Source: Bradyrhizobium sp. NAS96.2 (GTDB lineage Bacteria > Pseudomonadota > Alphaproteobacteria > Rhizobiales > Xanthobacteraceae). From it: a stretch of 41,185 bases of DNA. Under the pieces are notes generated by a model. That model saw nothing but the letters and a program-made list of their open reading frames with translations. It was not told the origin of the DNA and made no database searches. Below, piece after piece: positions 7,609 through 15,477 of this stretch. The stretch covers positions 1-41,185 of the forward strand of contig NZ_LGHK01000092.1 of assembly GCF_001908235.1 (NCBI RefSeq). Direction: 5' to 3'. Position 1 is the stretch's first letter. The number at the start of each line of letters is the position of its first letter. Made by a program: the position numbers and the translations under genes.

Positions 7609-8448
7609 TTATCCTTTGGCACGCGCCGCGCGCTGGCTTTCCCATTGCGCATCGGTCCATTGCAGCAGGTCCTCGGCACCGGAACTGCGCAAATGCGAGC
7701 CGCCGTCCTGCACCACCATCTCGCCGTTGATGTAGCCGGCCTGATCCGAGATCAGGAAGGTCGCGAGATTGGCGAGCTCCGAATGCTCGCCGGCGCGGCC
7801 GAGCGGATTGCGATGCGACCAGGCCTCGCCGCGCCCTTCGGGACGCAACTGTCCGGTGGCACCTGGCGTCGGGAACGCGCCGGGCGCGATCGCCACGGTG
7901 CGGATGCCCTTCGGGCCCCATTCGACGGCAAGGCTCCTGGTCATCGCCAGTACCGCGGTCTTGGCCATCGACGACGGCACCGTGAAGGCGCGGCCGGTGA
8001 TGGTCGAGGTCGAGAGGATCGAGAGCACCACGCCCTTGTGCTTGCCTTCGATCCAACGGCGGCCGGCGGCGAGCGTGCAATACATCGCGCCATGCAGCGT
8101 CGGCGCGAGGATCGCGTCCGCGGCACGGAATGACAAATGTTCGCTCTGCGCAATAAAGGTTGCGGCAGCATTGTTGACGAGTACGTCGACCGGCGCGTCC
8201 TGCCACACCTGATCCATCATCGCTTCGACCGCGGCGCCATCGCGGATATCGCAGCGCGCGGTCGAGACCTTGGCGCCGAGCTCGCTGCGGAATTTTGCGG
8301 CGGTTTCCTCCAGCAGCCCCTCACGCCGCCCGCAGATGATCAATTCGGCGCCGAGTTCGGCGAAGCGTCGGCCCATCGCCGCGCCAAGGCCGGAGCCGCC
8401 GCCGGTGATCAGGATACGCTTTTTCGCTAGCAGGCCTTTTTCAAACAT
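7609..8448 (-). CDS. SDR oxidoreductase, 2,4-dienoyl-CoA reductase-like
   Basis: 279 residues with the NAD(P)-binding motif TGGGSGLG at the start and NNAA at the strand-4 position. The usual YxxxK catalytic pair reads SSMAK, with Ser instead of Tyr. The surrounding VPSSMAKTAVLAMTRSLAVEWG is the pattern of 2,4-dienoyl-CoA reductases of the mammalian DECR type, which use a different Tyr/Asn arrangement. Those enzymes reduce dienoyl-CoA intermediates during beta-oxidation of unsaturated fatty acids with NADPH. ATG 8448 is chosen because GGAGGGA stands eight bases before it; in-frame codons extend further upstream but lack family similarity. It is divergent from an MDR oxidoreductase, sharing a 105-bp region. 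Confidence 0.88.
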   Translation of the reverse strand: MFEKGLLAKKRILITGGGSGLGAAMGRRFAELGAELIICGRREGLLEETAAKFRSELGAKVSTARCDIRDGAAVEAMMDQVWQDAPVDVLVNNAAATFIAQSEHLSFRAADAILAPTLHGAMYCTLAAGRRWIEGKHKGVVLSILSTSTITGRAFTVPSSMAKTAVLAMTRSLAVEWGPKGIRTVAIAPGAFPTPGATGQLRPEGRGEAWSHRNPLGRAGEHSELANLATFLISDQAGYINGEMVVQDGGSHLRSSGAEDLLQWTDAQWESQRAARAKG

Positions 8449-8553
8449 AGTTTGATCCCTCCGCTTTGTATTGTCGCTCCGCCGCAAATCCGGCATGAAG
8501 CTTGTAGTCCAAGATCTTGCAGCTCTTTCTGCGTCCGAAACTCAGGTGTGTCC

Positions 8554-9534
8554 ATGAAAGCCATCCTCTGCTCGCAATACTGTCAACCCGACGATCTCGT
8601 GCTGGCAGACGTGCCCGATCCAGTGGCCGGACCTGGCGAGGCCGTGATCGGGATCAAGGCGGCGGCGCTGAATTTCTTCGACATCCTGATGATCCAGGGC
8701 AAGTACCAGATCAAGCCGCCGTTCCCGTTCTCGCCGGCCGCGGAAGTCGCCGGTGTGATCGAGAGCGTCGGCGCTGGTGTCACCGATCTCAGGGTTGGTG
8801 ATCGCGTCGTGGCTTCATGCGGTCACAACGGCGCGCGCGACAAGATCGCGCTGCCGGCGAATACGATCGTGAAGATTCCCGACAATCTCGATTACGATCG
8901 CGCCGCAGGGATCATCATCATCTACGGCACCGCGCTGCATGCGCTGGAAGATCGCGCGAGCCCGAAGCCGGGCGAAACGCTCGCGGTGTTGGGTGCCGCC
9001 GGCGGCACCGGCCTTGCCGCGTGCGAGCTCGGCAAGCTGATGGGCCTGAAGGTGATCGCCTGCGCATCGTCGGACGAGAAGCTCGCCTTCGCCAAGCAGC
9101 ACGGCGCCGAGCTGACGTTGAACTACGCCAAGGAAGATCTCAAAGAGGGCCTGCGCAAGCTGACCGACGGCAAGGGCGCCGACATCGTGTTCGATCCGGT
9201 CGGCGGCGCCTATGCCGAGGCCGCGTTGCGCTCGACCGCGTGGGAAGGCCGCTTCCTGGTGATCGGCTTTGCCGCCGGCGACATTCCGAAGATCCCGCTC
9301 AACCTCGCGCTGCTGAAGGGCTGCGATATCCGCGGCGTATTCTGGGGCGCGTGGGCGCGGCAGAATCCTGAGAAGAACCGCAAGAACCTCGAGAAGCTCG
9401 TGCAGTGGACCGCGGAAGGCAAGATCTCCTCGCATGTCGACCGCACCTTCCCGCTGTCGCAGACCGCTGAAGCGCTGAAGGTGCTTGCCGGCCGCAAGGC
9501 GATGGGCAAGGTGATCCTGCATCCGGGAAGCTGA
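8554..9534 (+). CDS. Zinc-free MDR oxidoreductase, NADPH:quinone reductase-like
   Basis: 326 residues of the medium-chain dehydrogenase/reductase fold. The N-terminal GroES-like part includes ALNFFDILMIQGKYQ and FPFSPAAEVAGVIESVG, typical of quinone oxidoreductases, and lacks the zinc-binding residues of alcohol dehydrogenases. The Rossmann motif is VLGAAGGTGLAACELGKLMG near residue 150. Family members reduce quinones, enones or acyl-CoA derivatives with NADPH. ATG 8554 has AGGTG six bases ahead; the reading frame is open further upstream but without family similarity. It is divergent from the dienoyl-CoA-reductase-like SDR, which would suit a shared fatty-acid or acyl-CoA role, but the substrate is not determinable. 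Confidence 0.9.
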   Translation: MKAILCSQYCQPDDLVLADVPDPVAGPGEAVIGIKAAALNFFDILMIQGKYQIKPPFPFSPAAEVAGVIESVGAGVTDLRVGDRVVASCGHNGARDKIALPANTIVKIPDNLDYDRAAGIIIIYGTALHALEDRASPKPGETLAVLGAAGGTGLAACELGKLMGLKVIACASSDEKLAFAKQHGAELTLNYAKEDLKEGLRKLTDGKGADIVFDPVGGAYAEAALRSTAWEGRFLVIGFAAGDIPKIPLNLALLKGCDIRGVFWGAWARQNPEKNRKNLEKLVQWTAEGKISSHVDRTFPLSQTAEALKVLAGRKAMGKVILHPGS

Positions 9535-9542
9535 GCTGCCTA

Positions 9543-9668
9543 ACCTCCCCTTGAAAAGGGGAGGTCGCTTTGCTCGCCAGAGCAAAGCGGGTGGGGATCT
9601 GCTCTCTCCGCTTGGCGTCGCCCGTGGCTTGACCCCCATCCCGACCTTCCCCCTTTCAGGGGGAAGGA
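9543..9668. repeat. Intergenic C-rich/G-rich repeat element with hairpin ends
   Basis: The left hairpin pairs ACCTCCCCTT with AAGGGGAGGT (9543-9565). The right hairpin pairs CCTTCCCCCT with AGGGGGAAGG (9645-9667). It fills the space between the convergent MDR and DUF1232 genes and resembles the element at 4743-4913. The hairpins could also end transcription from both sides. Confidence 0.6.
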
Positions 9669-9695
9669 GATAGAGAGACCTTCAGCTAGGCTACG

Positions 9696-10076
9696 CTATG
9701 CTGCATCCTCCGGCACACCGCGCTTCAGCGCCGCGCGCGCGGCTTCGCGGTGGTCCGGCGTGATGTGGCTGGCCACCATGCGGATCGCGGTGGCGAGCAC
9801 CGCGGCATCGTCAGTGAAGCCGAGCACCGGCAGCATGTCCGGGATGAAATCGAACGGCAGGATGAAGTAAGCGATAGCGCCGAGCAGCGCGGCCTGGACA
9901 TGGCGCGGGGTCTGCCGGTCGAAGGCGCAATAATAGGCGGCCAGCAGGTCCTCGGCGAAGGGCAGGCGCGCCACCACTTTCTTGAACTTGATCCAGAAAC
10001 GGCGGCGCACGCTTTCGGGGTCCTGCGCCAGCCGGTCGGCAGGCCCAAATCCCACACCATAGTCGGTCGTTGCCAT
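9696..10076 (-). CDS. YkvA / DUF1232 family protein
   Basis: 126 residues. The DUF1232 core is the hydrophobic hairpin LGAIAYFILPFDFIPDMLPVLGFTDDAAVL in the C-terminal half, with the hallmark PFDFIPD and TDDA motifs. An amphipathic basic N-terminal segment (RRRFWIKFKKVVARLPF) precedes it. Family proteins are small membrane-associated proteins without established function. ATG 10076 is used; a GTG directly before it is the alternative. Downstream lies the repeat element and upstream lies a palindromic repeat, so it seems to be transcribed alone. Confidence 0.88.
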   Translation of the reverse strand: MATTDYGVGFGPADRLAQDPESVRRRFWIKFKKVVARLPFAEDLLAAYYCAFDRQTPRHVQAALLGAIAYFILPFDFIPDMLPVLGFTDDAAVLATAIRMVASHITPDHREAARAALKRGVPEDAA

Positions 10077-10175
10077 CACCAGGGTTCCTCGACGCCGCGA
10101 CAGTTCGGCGGCGGACGAAGCGAATCTGGGGATGTTACGTGGCTACCGCAAGGATGGGCTTTGTCCCTCGCCCAC

Positions 10176-10260
10176 CGTCATTGCGAGGAGCGATAGCGAC
10201 GAAGCAATCCATGTCCCCGCTTGCTGAGCGATGGATTGCTTCGCTTCGCTCGCAATGACG
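10176..10260 (+). repeat. Dispersed 85-bp palindromic repeat, copy 3
   Basis: Same arms and length as the copy at 1061, same orientation. It sits between the 3' end of phhB and the start of the DUF1232 gene. Confidence 0.9.
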
Positions 10261-10307
10261 TGGATGAAGCAGTGCGCGGCCAGTTCCTTCACCCCCGGGC
10301 AGCCGGG

Positions 10308-10613
10308 TCAATTGACCCCAAGCTGCCTTGCGATCGCGTTCATGGCCTTGGCGAGGTCGATATCGCGCTTGGTCACCCCGCCGACGTCGTGGGTCGCCAG
10401 CACGACCTCGACCGTCTTGTAGACGTTCTTCCATTCCGGGTGATGATCACACTTCTCGGCGACCAAAGCGGCGCGCGCCATGAAGCCGAACGCCTCGTTG
10501 AAGTCCTTGAACACGAAGGTCTTTGCGATCGCCTCGCGACCGGCCAGCTCGGTCCAGCCGGCCAGTTCCCACAACGCGGCCTTCCGTGCTTCCGCTGACA
10601 GCTTTTCGACCAT
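10308..10613 (-). CDS. phhB: Pterin-4a-carbinolamine dehydratase
   Basis: 101 residues, the normal size. The signature EKCDHHPEW holds the paired active-site histidines, followed by the family's VYKTVEVVLATHDVGGVTKRD. The enzyme dehydrates 4a-hydroxytetrahydrobiopterin, regenerating the pterin cofactor of aromatic amino-acid hydroxylases; in bacteria without such hydroxylases it may have another pterin-linked task. No hydroxylase gene is seen in the window. ATG 10613 follows GGGAGGG, a strong ribosome binding site, so the longer in-frame extension upstream is rejected. Confidence 0.95.
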   Translation of the reverse strand: MVEKLSAEARKAALWELAGWTELAGREAIAKTFVFKDFNEAFGFMARAALVAEKCDHHPEWKNVYKTVEVVLATHDVGGVTKRDIDLAKAMNAIARQLGVN

Positions 10614-10723
10614 GGTAACCCTCCCGTTTGCCGCCGACCTTAGCCTAACAATCGGCCTCCGGGTGGGATCCATGCCGAAATTAAGGCCGAAGTCGCGTCC
10701 TATCGCCGCTGGTAACCATGACG

Positions 10724-10738
10724 CAGATGTAACATCTG
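10724..10738. promoter_or_regulatory. 15-bp palindrome upstream of the TAXI-type gene
   Basis: CAGATG-TAA-CATCTG has perfect 6-bp arms. It stands 100 bp before the TAXI-type start codon and 111 bp from the phhB start, in the divergent promoter region. It could be an operator; no factor can be named. Confidence 0.4.
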
Positions 10739-10837
10739 TCCGTTCAGTAATTTGCTACAAACAAAGGATGTATCCCCGTTGGTAGTTTGCGAAATTGAGC
10801 CCAGACGGTTGTTTGCGAGATCGATGATCCAAGGCCG

Positions 10838-12241
10838 ATGACAGACGGCTCCGCCAGCATATCGCCCAAGCCGTTGCGCTCCGCCAAGCGCCGGCTGATG
10901 TTCGTTTTGATCGCAGGCGCGCTCGCCATCGTCGGCGCGCTGATCGCCGGCTACTATTTCGCGGTGCGTCCGGTGACGCTCAAGATCGCGGTCGGCCCTG
11001 CGAACAGCGATGACCTCAAGGTCGTGCAGGCGCTGGCGCAGGCCTTCAACAACCAGCAGCACACCCAGGTCAAACTGAGACCAGTGCAGACCGACGGCGC
11101 CACCGCCAGCGCGCAGACGCTGGCCGACGGCAAGGCTGACCTCGCCATCATCCGCGGCGACCTCGAGGTGCCGAAGAATGCGCAGGCGGTCGCGACCTTG
11201 CGCAAGAACGTGGTGGTGATGTGGGTTCCGCCCGCAAAGGGCAAGGTTCGCAAATCCGCCAAGATCACCAAGATCGCGCAGCTCAGTGGCCGCAAGATCG
11301 GCGTCGTCGGCCGCACCCCGGCCAATGTCAACCTGCTGAAGCTGATCCTGACGCAATACGGCGTCGACCCGATGAAGGTCGAGATCGTGCAATTCCCGGC
11401 CAATGAGGCGCCGGAGGCGATCAAGAACCTCAAGGCCGACGCCTATCTCGCCGTCGGTCCGGCCAACAGCAAGCTCACGATCGACGCGATCACGGCATCG
11501 ACCAAGGACGGCGGTGAACCGACCTTCCTCGCGATCGACGCGTCCGAGGCGATCGCGCAAAACCATCCGGCCTATGAGGCGGCGGAAATCCCCGCCGGCT
11601 CGCTCGGCTCGGCCGACCGCCCCGATGACGAGGTGAAGACGATCAGCTTCTCCCATCACATTGTCGCACGAAAAGGCCTGTCGGACGCGACCGTCGCAGC
11701 CTTCACCCGGCAGTTGTTCGCGATCCGGCAGTCGCTCAAGAACGACTTCCCGCTCGCCGCCAAGATCGAGACGCCCGACACCGACAAGGACGCCACCATC
11801 CCGGTGCATCCCGGCGCCGCCGCCTTCGTCGACGGCGAAGAGAAGACCTTCCTCGATCGCTACAGCGATTACATCTGGTGGAGCCTGATGGCGTTCTCGG
11901 CGATGGGCTCGGCCGGTGCGTGGTTCGCCGGCTATCTCAAGCAGGACGAGCGCAACACCAACACCTCGCAGCGCGAACGCCTGCTCGAGATGCTGAAGAC
12001 CGCGCGGCAGAGCGATTCCACCGAGGAGCTCGACCAGCTGCAGGCGGAGGCCGACGACATCCTGCGCCACACGCTGGACTGCTTTGAGCATGGCGCGATC
12101 GAGGAAGGCACGCTGACCGCGTTCAACATCGCGCTCGAGCAGTTCCACAACGCGGTCGCCGACCGCAAGGCGCTGCTGCTGAGCATGCCGCAGAATCTGC
12201 AGCGGGCTGCGACGCAGTTCAGGGCGGCGGGCACGGCGTAA
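10838..12241 (+). CDS. TAXI-family solute-binding protein, membrane-anchored, orphan
   Basis: 467 residues. A basic N-terminus leads into a transmembrane segment at about 20-42. A TAXI-type periplasmic binding domain covers residues 46-335 (LKIAVGPANSDDLKVVQAL at its start, ADLAIIRGD, LSGRKIGVVGR, NLLKLILTQYGVD). A second transmembrane segment is at 346-366, and a charged, coiled-coil-like tail of about 100 residues follows, probably cytoplasmic. TAXI proteins normally feed TRAP transporters, but no TRAP membrane subunit is in the window, and ordinary TAXI proteins lack the second helix and tail. This layout suggests a sensor or scaffold rather than a simple transport subunit, as an inference. 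The gene is divergent from phhB. Confidence 0.8.
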   Translation: MTDGSASISPKPLRSAKRRLMFVLIAGALAIVGALIAGYYFAVRPVTLKIAVGPANSDDLKVVQALAQAFNNQQHTQVKLRPVQTDGATASAQTLADGKADLAIIRGDLEVPKNAQAVATLRKNVVVMWVPPAKGKVRKSAKITKIAQLSGRKIGVVGRTPANVNLLKLILTQYGVDPMKVEIVQFPANEAPEAIKNLKADAYLAVGPANSKLTIDAITASTKDGGEPTFLAIDASEAIAQNHPAYEAAEIPAGSLGSADRPDDEVKTISFSHHIVARKGLSDATVAAFTRQLFAIRQSLKNDFPLAAKIETPDTDKDATIPVHPGAAAFVDGEEKTFLDRYSDYIWWSLMAFSAMGSAGAWFAGYLKQDERNTNTSQRERLLEMLKTARQSDSTEELDQLQAEADDILRHTLDCFEHGAIEEGTLTAFNIALEQFHNAVADRKALLLSMPQNLQRAATQFRAAGTA

Positions 12242-12358
12242 CTTTGTTACTCGCGTCCGGTTCTTGAGCGTCGTTCCTGGAATGACGGCGCCGACGACCG
12301 GTGGCGCAAACAGACGAAAAAGCGTGACTGGTGCTGGTTGCAGGGTCTAGTAGACGGC

Positions 12359-12589
12359 ATGTTGCTTAACACTTTCACTGGTGTAGCGTTGGGCGTCGCA
12401 ATGTGCGTGGCGCTAGGCTTTTACGCTTTAATGCAAGACCGCCTGAGACGCAGGCTCAATATAACTGTGTCTTCCCCCTCATCATGGCTAAATGCCTTTA
12501 AGGTTTTCTCAGTGCGAGAATTCTATCTCGGTCTCGCAGCGTTCGCTGTGATGCTGATCATCTGCGGCATCGCCGCCTACTTGAACTAG
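12359..12589 (+). CDS. Small membrane protein of unusual codon use, unknown function
   Basis: 76 residues from ATG 12359, with an in-frame TTG seven codons earlier as an alternative start. Two hydrophobic segments are clear, at residues 6-26 and 52-74, joined by a basic stretch (QDRLRRRLN) that should face the cytoplasm. Codons such as TTA, ATA, AGA and CTA, avoided in neighbouring genes, occur several times, and the segment is visibly less GC-rich. This points to recent acquisition or to a relaxed, rapidly changing gene. I recognise no family. Its neighbours, the TAXI-type protein and PhoD, are on the same strand but with 117 and 149 bp gaps, so co-transcription is uncertain. Confidence 0.5.
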   Translation: MLLNTFTGVALGVAMCVALGFYALMQDRLRRRLNITVSSPSSWLNAFKVFSVREFYLGLAAFAVMLIICGIAAYLN

Positions 12590-12738
12590 CCAAACGAGGG
12601 GAAGATTTCTCCCTCACGTCCCCAAAAGCGGTCACCCGCCGCGCCTGACCACGCTCCCTGTAATCCGGCCGTCATGGAATTTTCCTACCTCTTTGCAGGC
12701 CCGCGGCGCATTGTCGCTGTGACCTTAAGGAGGCCCCC

Positions 12739-14301
12739 ATGACGATCCGGTTCTCGCGAAACCTCACCCGCCGACGCTTTCTTTCCACCACGGCTGCGGC
12801 CGGCGTCGGCGTGATCGCGATGCCGTATCTGTCGCGCGCCGCCGATCGCCCTGTGATCACCCATGGGGTGCAGTCCGGCGATGTCGGCGTCGACGGCGGC
12901 GTGGTGTGGGCGCGCGCGGACCGGCCGTCGCAGATGATGGTCGAGGTCGCGACCACGGAATCGTTCAAGGACGCCCGTGCGCTGCCGCCGATCACGGCAC
13001 TGCCGGAGAGCGACTTCACGGCAAAAATGCTGCTGGAGAACCTGCCGTCCGGCCAGGACATCTTCTATCGCGTCCGCTTCCGCGACCTCGCCCATATCGA
13101 CATTGCCGGCGAGCCTGTGGTCGGCCGCTTCCGCACCGCGCCGGGCGATCGCCGCGACGTCTCCTTCGTGTGGGGCGGCGACGTCGCCGGCCAGGGCTGG
13201 GGCATCAACCCCGACGACGGCGGCATGATGACCTTCGCCGCGATGAAGAAGCACAATCCGGATTTCCTGCTGCATTCCGGCGACACCATCTACGCCGACG
13301 GCGTGATCCCGTCCGAGGTGAAGCTCCCCGACGGCAAGATCTGGAAGAACATCACGATCCCGGAGAAGGCCAAGGTCGCCGAGACGCTCGACGAATACCG
13401 CGCCGCGCACAAATACAATTTCCTCGACTCGAATTTGCGCGCCTTCAATGCCGAGGTGCCGATCTTCGTGCAGTGGGACGACCACGAGGTGACCAACAAC
13501 TGGTCGCTGTCGAAGCAGCTGCCGGCGACCTACAAGGAGCGCGACATCACCGTGCTCGCGGCGCGCGCGGCCAAGGCCTTCCACGAGATGTATCCGATGC
13601 GCGAGAGCATCGTCGAGCCGGGCCGGGTCTATCGCACGCTGAGCTACGGCCCGCATCTCGACGTATTCATGCTCGACGAGCGCAGCTATCGCGGCCCGAA
13701 CGGGGCGAACCTGCAAGAAAAATATGGCCCCGACGCCTATTTCATCGGGCCGGACCAGATGGCCTGGCTGAAGCGTGCGCTGCTCAACTCGCGCGCCACC
13801 TGGAAGGTGATCGCCTCCGACATGCCGCTGTCGCTGATCGTCTATGACGATGCCGCCAACAAGAAAGGCTCGGAAGCGTTCGCCCAGGGTGACGGCCCGG
13901 CGCGCGGCCGCGAGCTCGAGATCGCCGACATTCTGCGCTTCATCAAGACCGCCGGAATCGTCAACACGGTGTGGCTGACCGCCGACGTGCATTATGCGGC
14001 GGCGCACTACTACAACCCGAACAAGGCCCAGTTCCAGGAGTTCGATCCGTTCTGGGAATTCGTCTCCGGCCCGCTGCATGCCGGCACGTTCGGTCCGAAC
14101 GAGCTCGACAACACGTTCGGGCCCGAGGTGAAGTTCGTCAAGGCGCCGGGCGATGCCAACCAGAACCTGCCGCCGTCGGCCGGCATGCAGTTCTTCGGCC
14201 ACGTCAAGATCGACGGCAAGAGCGGCCAGATGACGGTGAGCCTGCGCGATCGCGTCGACGCCGAACTGTGGGCGATCACGCTCGATCCGAAGCCGGTGTA
14301 A
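12739..14301 (+). CDS. phoD: Alkaline phosphatase D family phosphodiesterase, Tat-exported
   Basis: 520 residues. A twin-arginine signal (TRRRFLSTTAAAG) opens the protein. A PhoD N-terminal domain follows (ITHGVQSGDVGVDGGVVWARA), then the metallophosphatase core with GGDVAGQGWG, LLHSGDTIYADG, QWDDHEVTNNW, IVNTVWLTADVHYAA and FVSGPLHAG. These carry the Asp, Asn and His ligands for calcium and iron known in PhoD. The enzyme is expected in the periplasm, releasing phosphate from mono- and diesters under phosphate limitation. ATG 12739 has a near-perfect ribosome binding site, AAGGAGG. No PHO box was identified by eye. Length and motifs are complete. Confidence 0.95.
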   Translation: MTIRFSRNLTRRRFLSTTAAAGVGVIAMPYLSRAADRPVITHGVQSGDVGVDGGVVWARADRPSQMMVEVATTESFKDARALPPITALPESDFTAKMLLENLPSGQDIFYRVRFRDLAHIDIAGEPVVGRFRTAPGDRRDVSFVWGGDVAGQGWGINPDDGGMMTFAAMKKHNPDFLLHSGDTIYADGVIPSEVKLPDGKIWKNITIPEKAKVAETLDEYRAAHKYNFLDSNLRAFNAEVPIFVQWDDHEVTNNWSLSKQLPATYKERDITVLAARAAKAFHEMYPMRESIVEPGRVYRTLSYGPHLDVFMLDERSYRGPNGANLQEKYGPDAYFIGPDQMAWLKRALLNSRATWKVIASDMPLSLIVYDDAANKKGSEAFAQGDGPARGRELEIADILRFIKTAGIVNTVWLTADVHYAAAHYYNPNKAQFQEFDPFWEFVSGPLHAGTFGPNELDNTFGPEVKFVKAPGDANQNLPPSAGMQFFGHVKIDGKSGQMTVSLRDRVDAELWAITLDPKPV

Positions 14302-14452
14302 ACCGGCCGCCGAAGCGAGGGAACCAGACGCCCTGTCGGCGATGCCATTGTCCGAAAGGCAAGGGCATCGCGATTGGCGGGGGATGGACGCGACCTGCCT
14401 CTTCCGGTACCGATATCAGAGCCGTTATGCTGGGGGCCCGGAGGGGCGGAGC

Positions 14453-15451
14453 ATGAGGCGCTGCGAGTTCTTTCGCGTGCTCGGTGGCATCGTCGCGAGG
14501 TTTCGGCCTCGCCGCTTGATTGTTGTCACGATCGCCGTGTTCGCGCTGCTGCCGATCGAAGCCAGCGATGCCGGCTGGCTGCCTGATTTCTTCAAGACCT
14601 CGTCCAAGCACGCCAAATCGCCAAAGCGCGCGAAGTCGGCAAGGTCGGCCAAACTGGCACGGCACCGCGCGCCGGCAAAGCACCGCGCCACACGGCTTGC
14701 CGCCCTCGGGCCGGTCGCGCTGCCGCCTTCCGTTCTCAAGCCGACCGCAGGCAAATGCGATCCCGCGACATTCCGGATCGTTCTCGATGTCGGACATACC
14801 GCGGAATCGGAAGGCGCGATGAGCGCCCGCAACGTCGCCGAGTTCGCCTTCAACCTGCGCCTTGCCCGGCAGATCGATGAGACCTTGAAGGCCGAAGGTT
14901 TTGCCGAAACCAGGCTGCTGCTGAGCGAAGGCAAGGCAAGACCCAGCCTGTTCAGGCGCGTCGCCGCCGCCAACAATCTGCACGCGGATCTCCTGCTGTC
15001 GATCCACCACGACTCCGTGCCCAACAAGATGCTCGAGGACTGGGAATTCGAGGGCAAGAAGAGCCATTTCAGCGACCGCTTCAGCGGCTACTCCGTGTTC
15101 GTCTCCCGGGAGAATCCGGACTTCGGGACGAGCCTCCGGTTTGCCGAACTGGTCGCGAAGGAAATGAAGGCGCAGGGGCTGCAATATGCCGCGCAATACA
15201 GCCTGCCCATCATGGGTAGCAACCAGCACCCGCTGCTGAACAAGGAGACCGGCGTCTACAGCTATGATGAGCTGATCGTGCTGCGGAAGACCGCGATGCC
15301 CGCGGTCCTGCTGGAGGCCGGCTCGATCATCAACCGCGACGAAGAACTCGCTATGGACTCGCCCGCGCGTCGCAACAGCATCGCCAGCGGCATTGCGGTC
15401 GCCGTGAAGGAATTCTGCAATCCGCGCTGGGCCCTGCTCGGTCCGCTCTGA
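14453..15451 (+). CDS. Membrane-anchored N-acetylmuramoyl-L-alanine amidase (Amidase_3)
   Basis: 332 residues. A signal anchor lies at about 21-40, a Lys/Arg/Ala/Ser-rich linker at 48-81, and the amidase domain spans 105-322. Zinc ligands are H115 in VLDVGHTAES, E130 in NVAEFAFNL and a His in SIHHDSV (185-186); E288 in VLLEAGSIIN is the catalytic Glu. Such enzymes cut the bond between muramic acid and the stem peptide during cell separation or wall remodelling in the periplasm. The very basic linker could bind membrane or wall polymers. ATG 14453 follows GGAGGGG. The gene is convergent with an exported protein of unknown function, their stops 26 bp apart. Confidence 0.92.
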   Translation: MRRCEFFRVLGGIVARFRPRRLIVVTIAVFALLPIEASDAGWLPDFFKTSSKHAKSPKRAKSARSAKLARHRAPAKHRATRLAALGPVALPPSVLKPTAGKCDPATFRIVLDVGHTAESEGAMSARNVAEFAFNLRLARQIDETLKAEGFAETRLLLSEGKARPSLFRRVAAANNLHADLLLSIHHDSVPNKMLEDWEFEGKKSHFSDRFSGYSVFVSRENPDFGTSLRFAELVAKEMKAQGLQYAAQYSLPIMGSNQHPLLNKETGVYSYDELIVLRKTAMPAVLLEAGSIINRDEELAMDSPARRNSIASGIAVAVKEFCNPRWALLGPL

Positions 15452-15477
15452 CGGCCGAACGATCGGCACTTCCTCGC

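Noticed and set aside
10700..12148. 482-codon minus-strand frame opposite the TAXI-type gene.
   Set aside because: It is a mirror of a real gene in GC-rich DNA, with Arg/Asp/His/Gly-rich composition and no motif.
12685..14202. 505-codon minus-strand frame opposite phoD.
   Set aside because: Antisense shadow; phoD on the other strand has a full set of catalytic motifs and a strong ribosome binding site.
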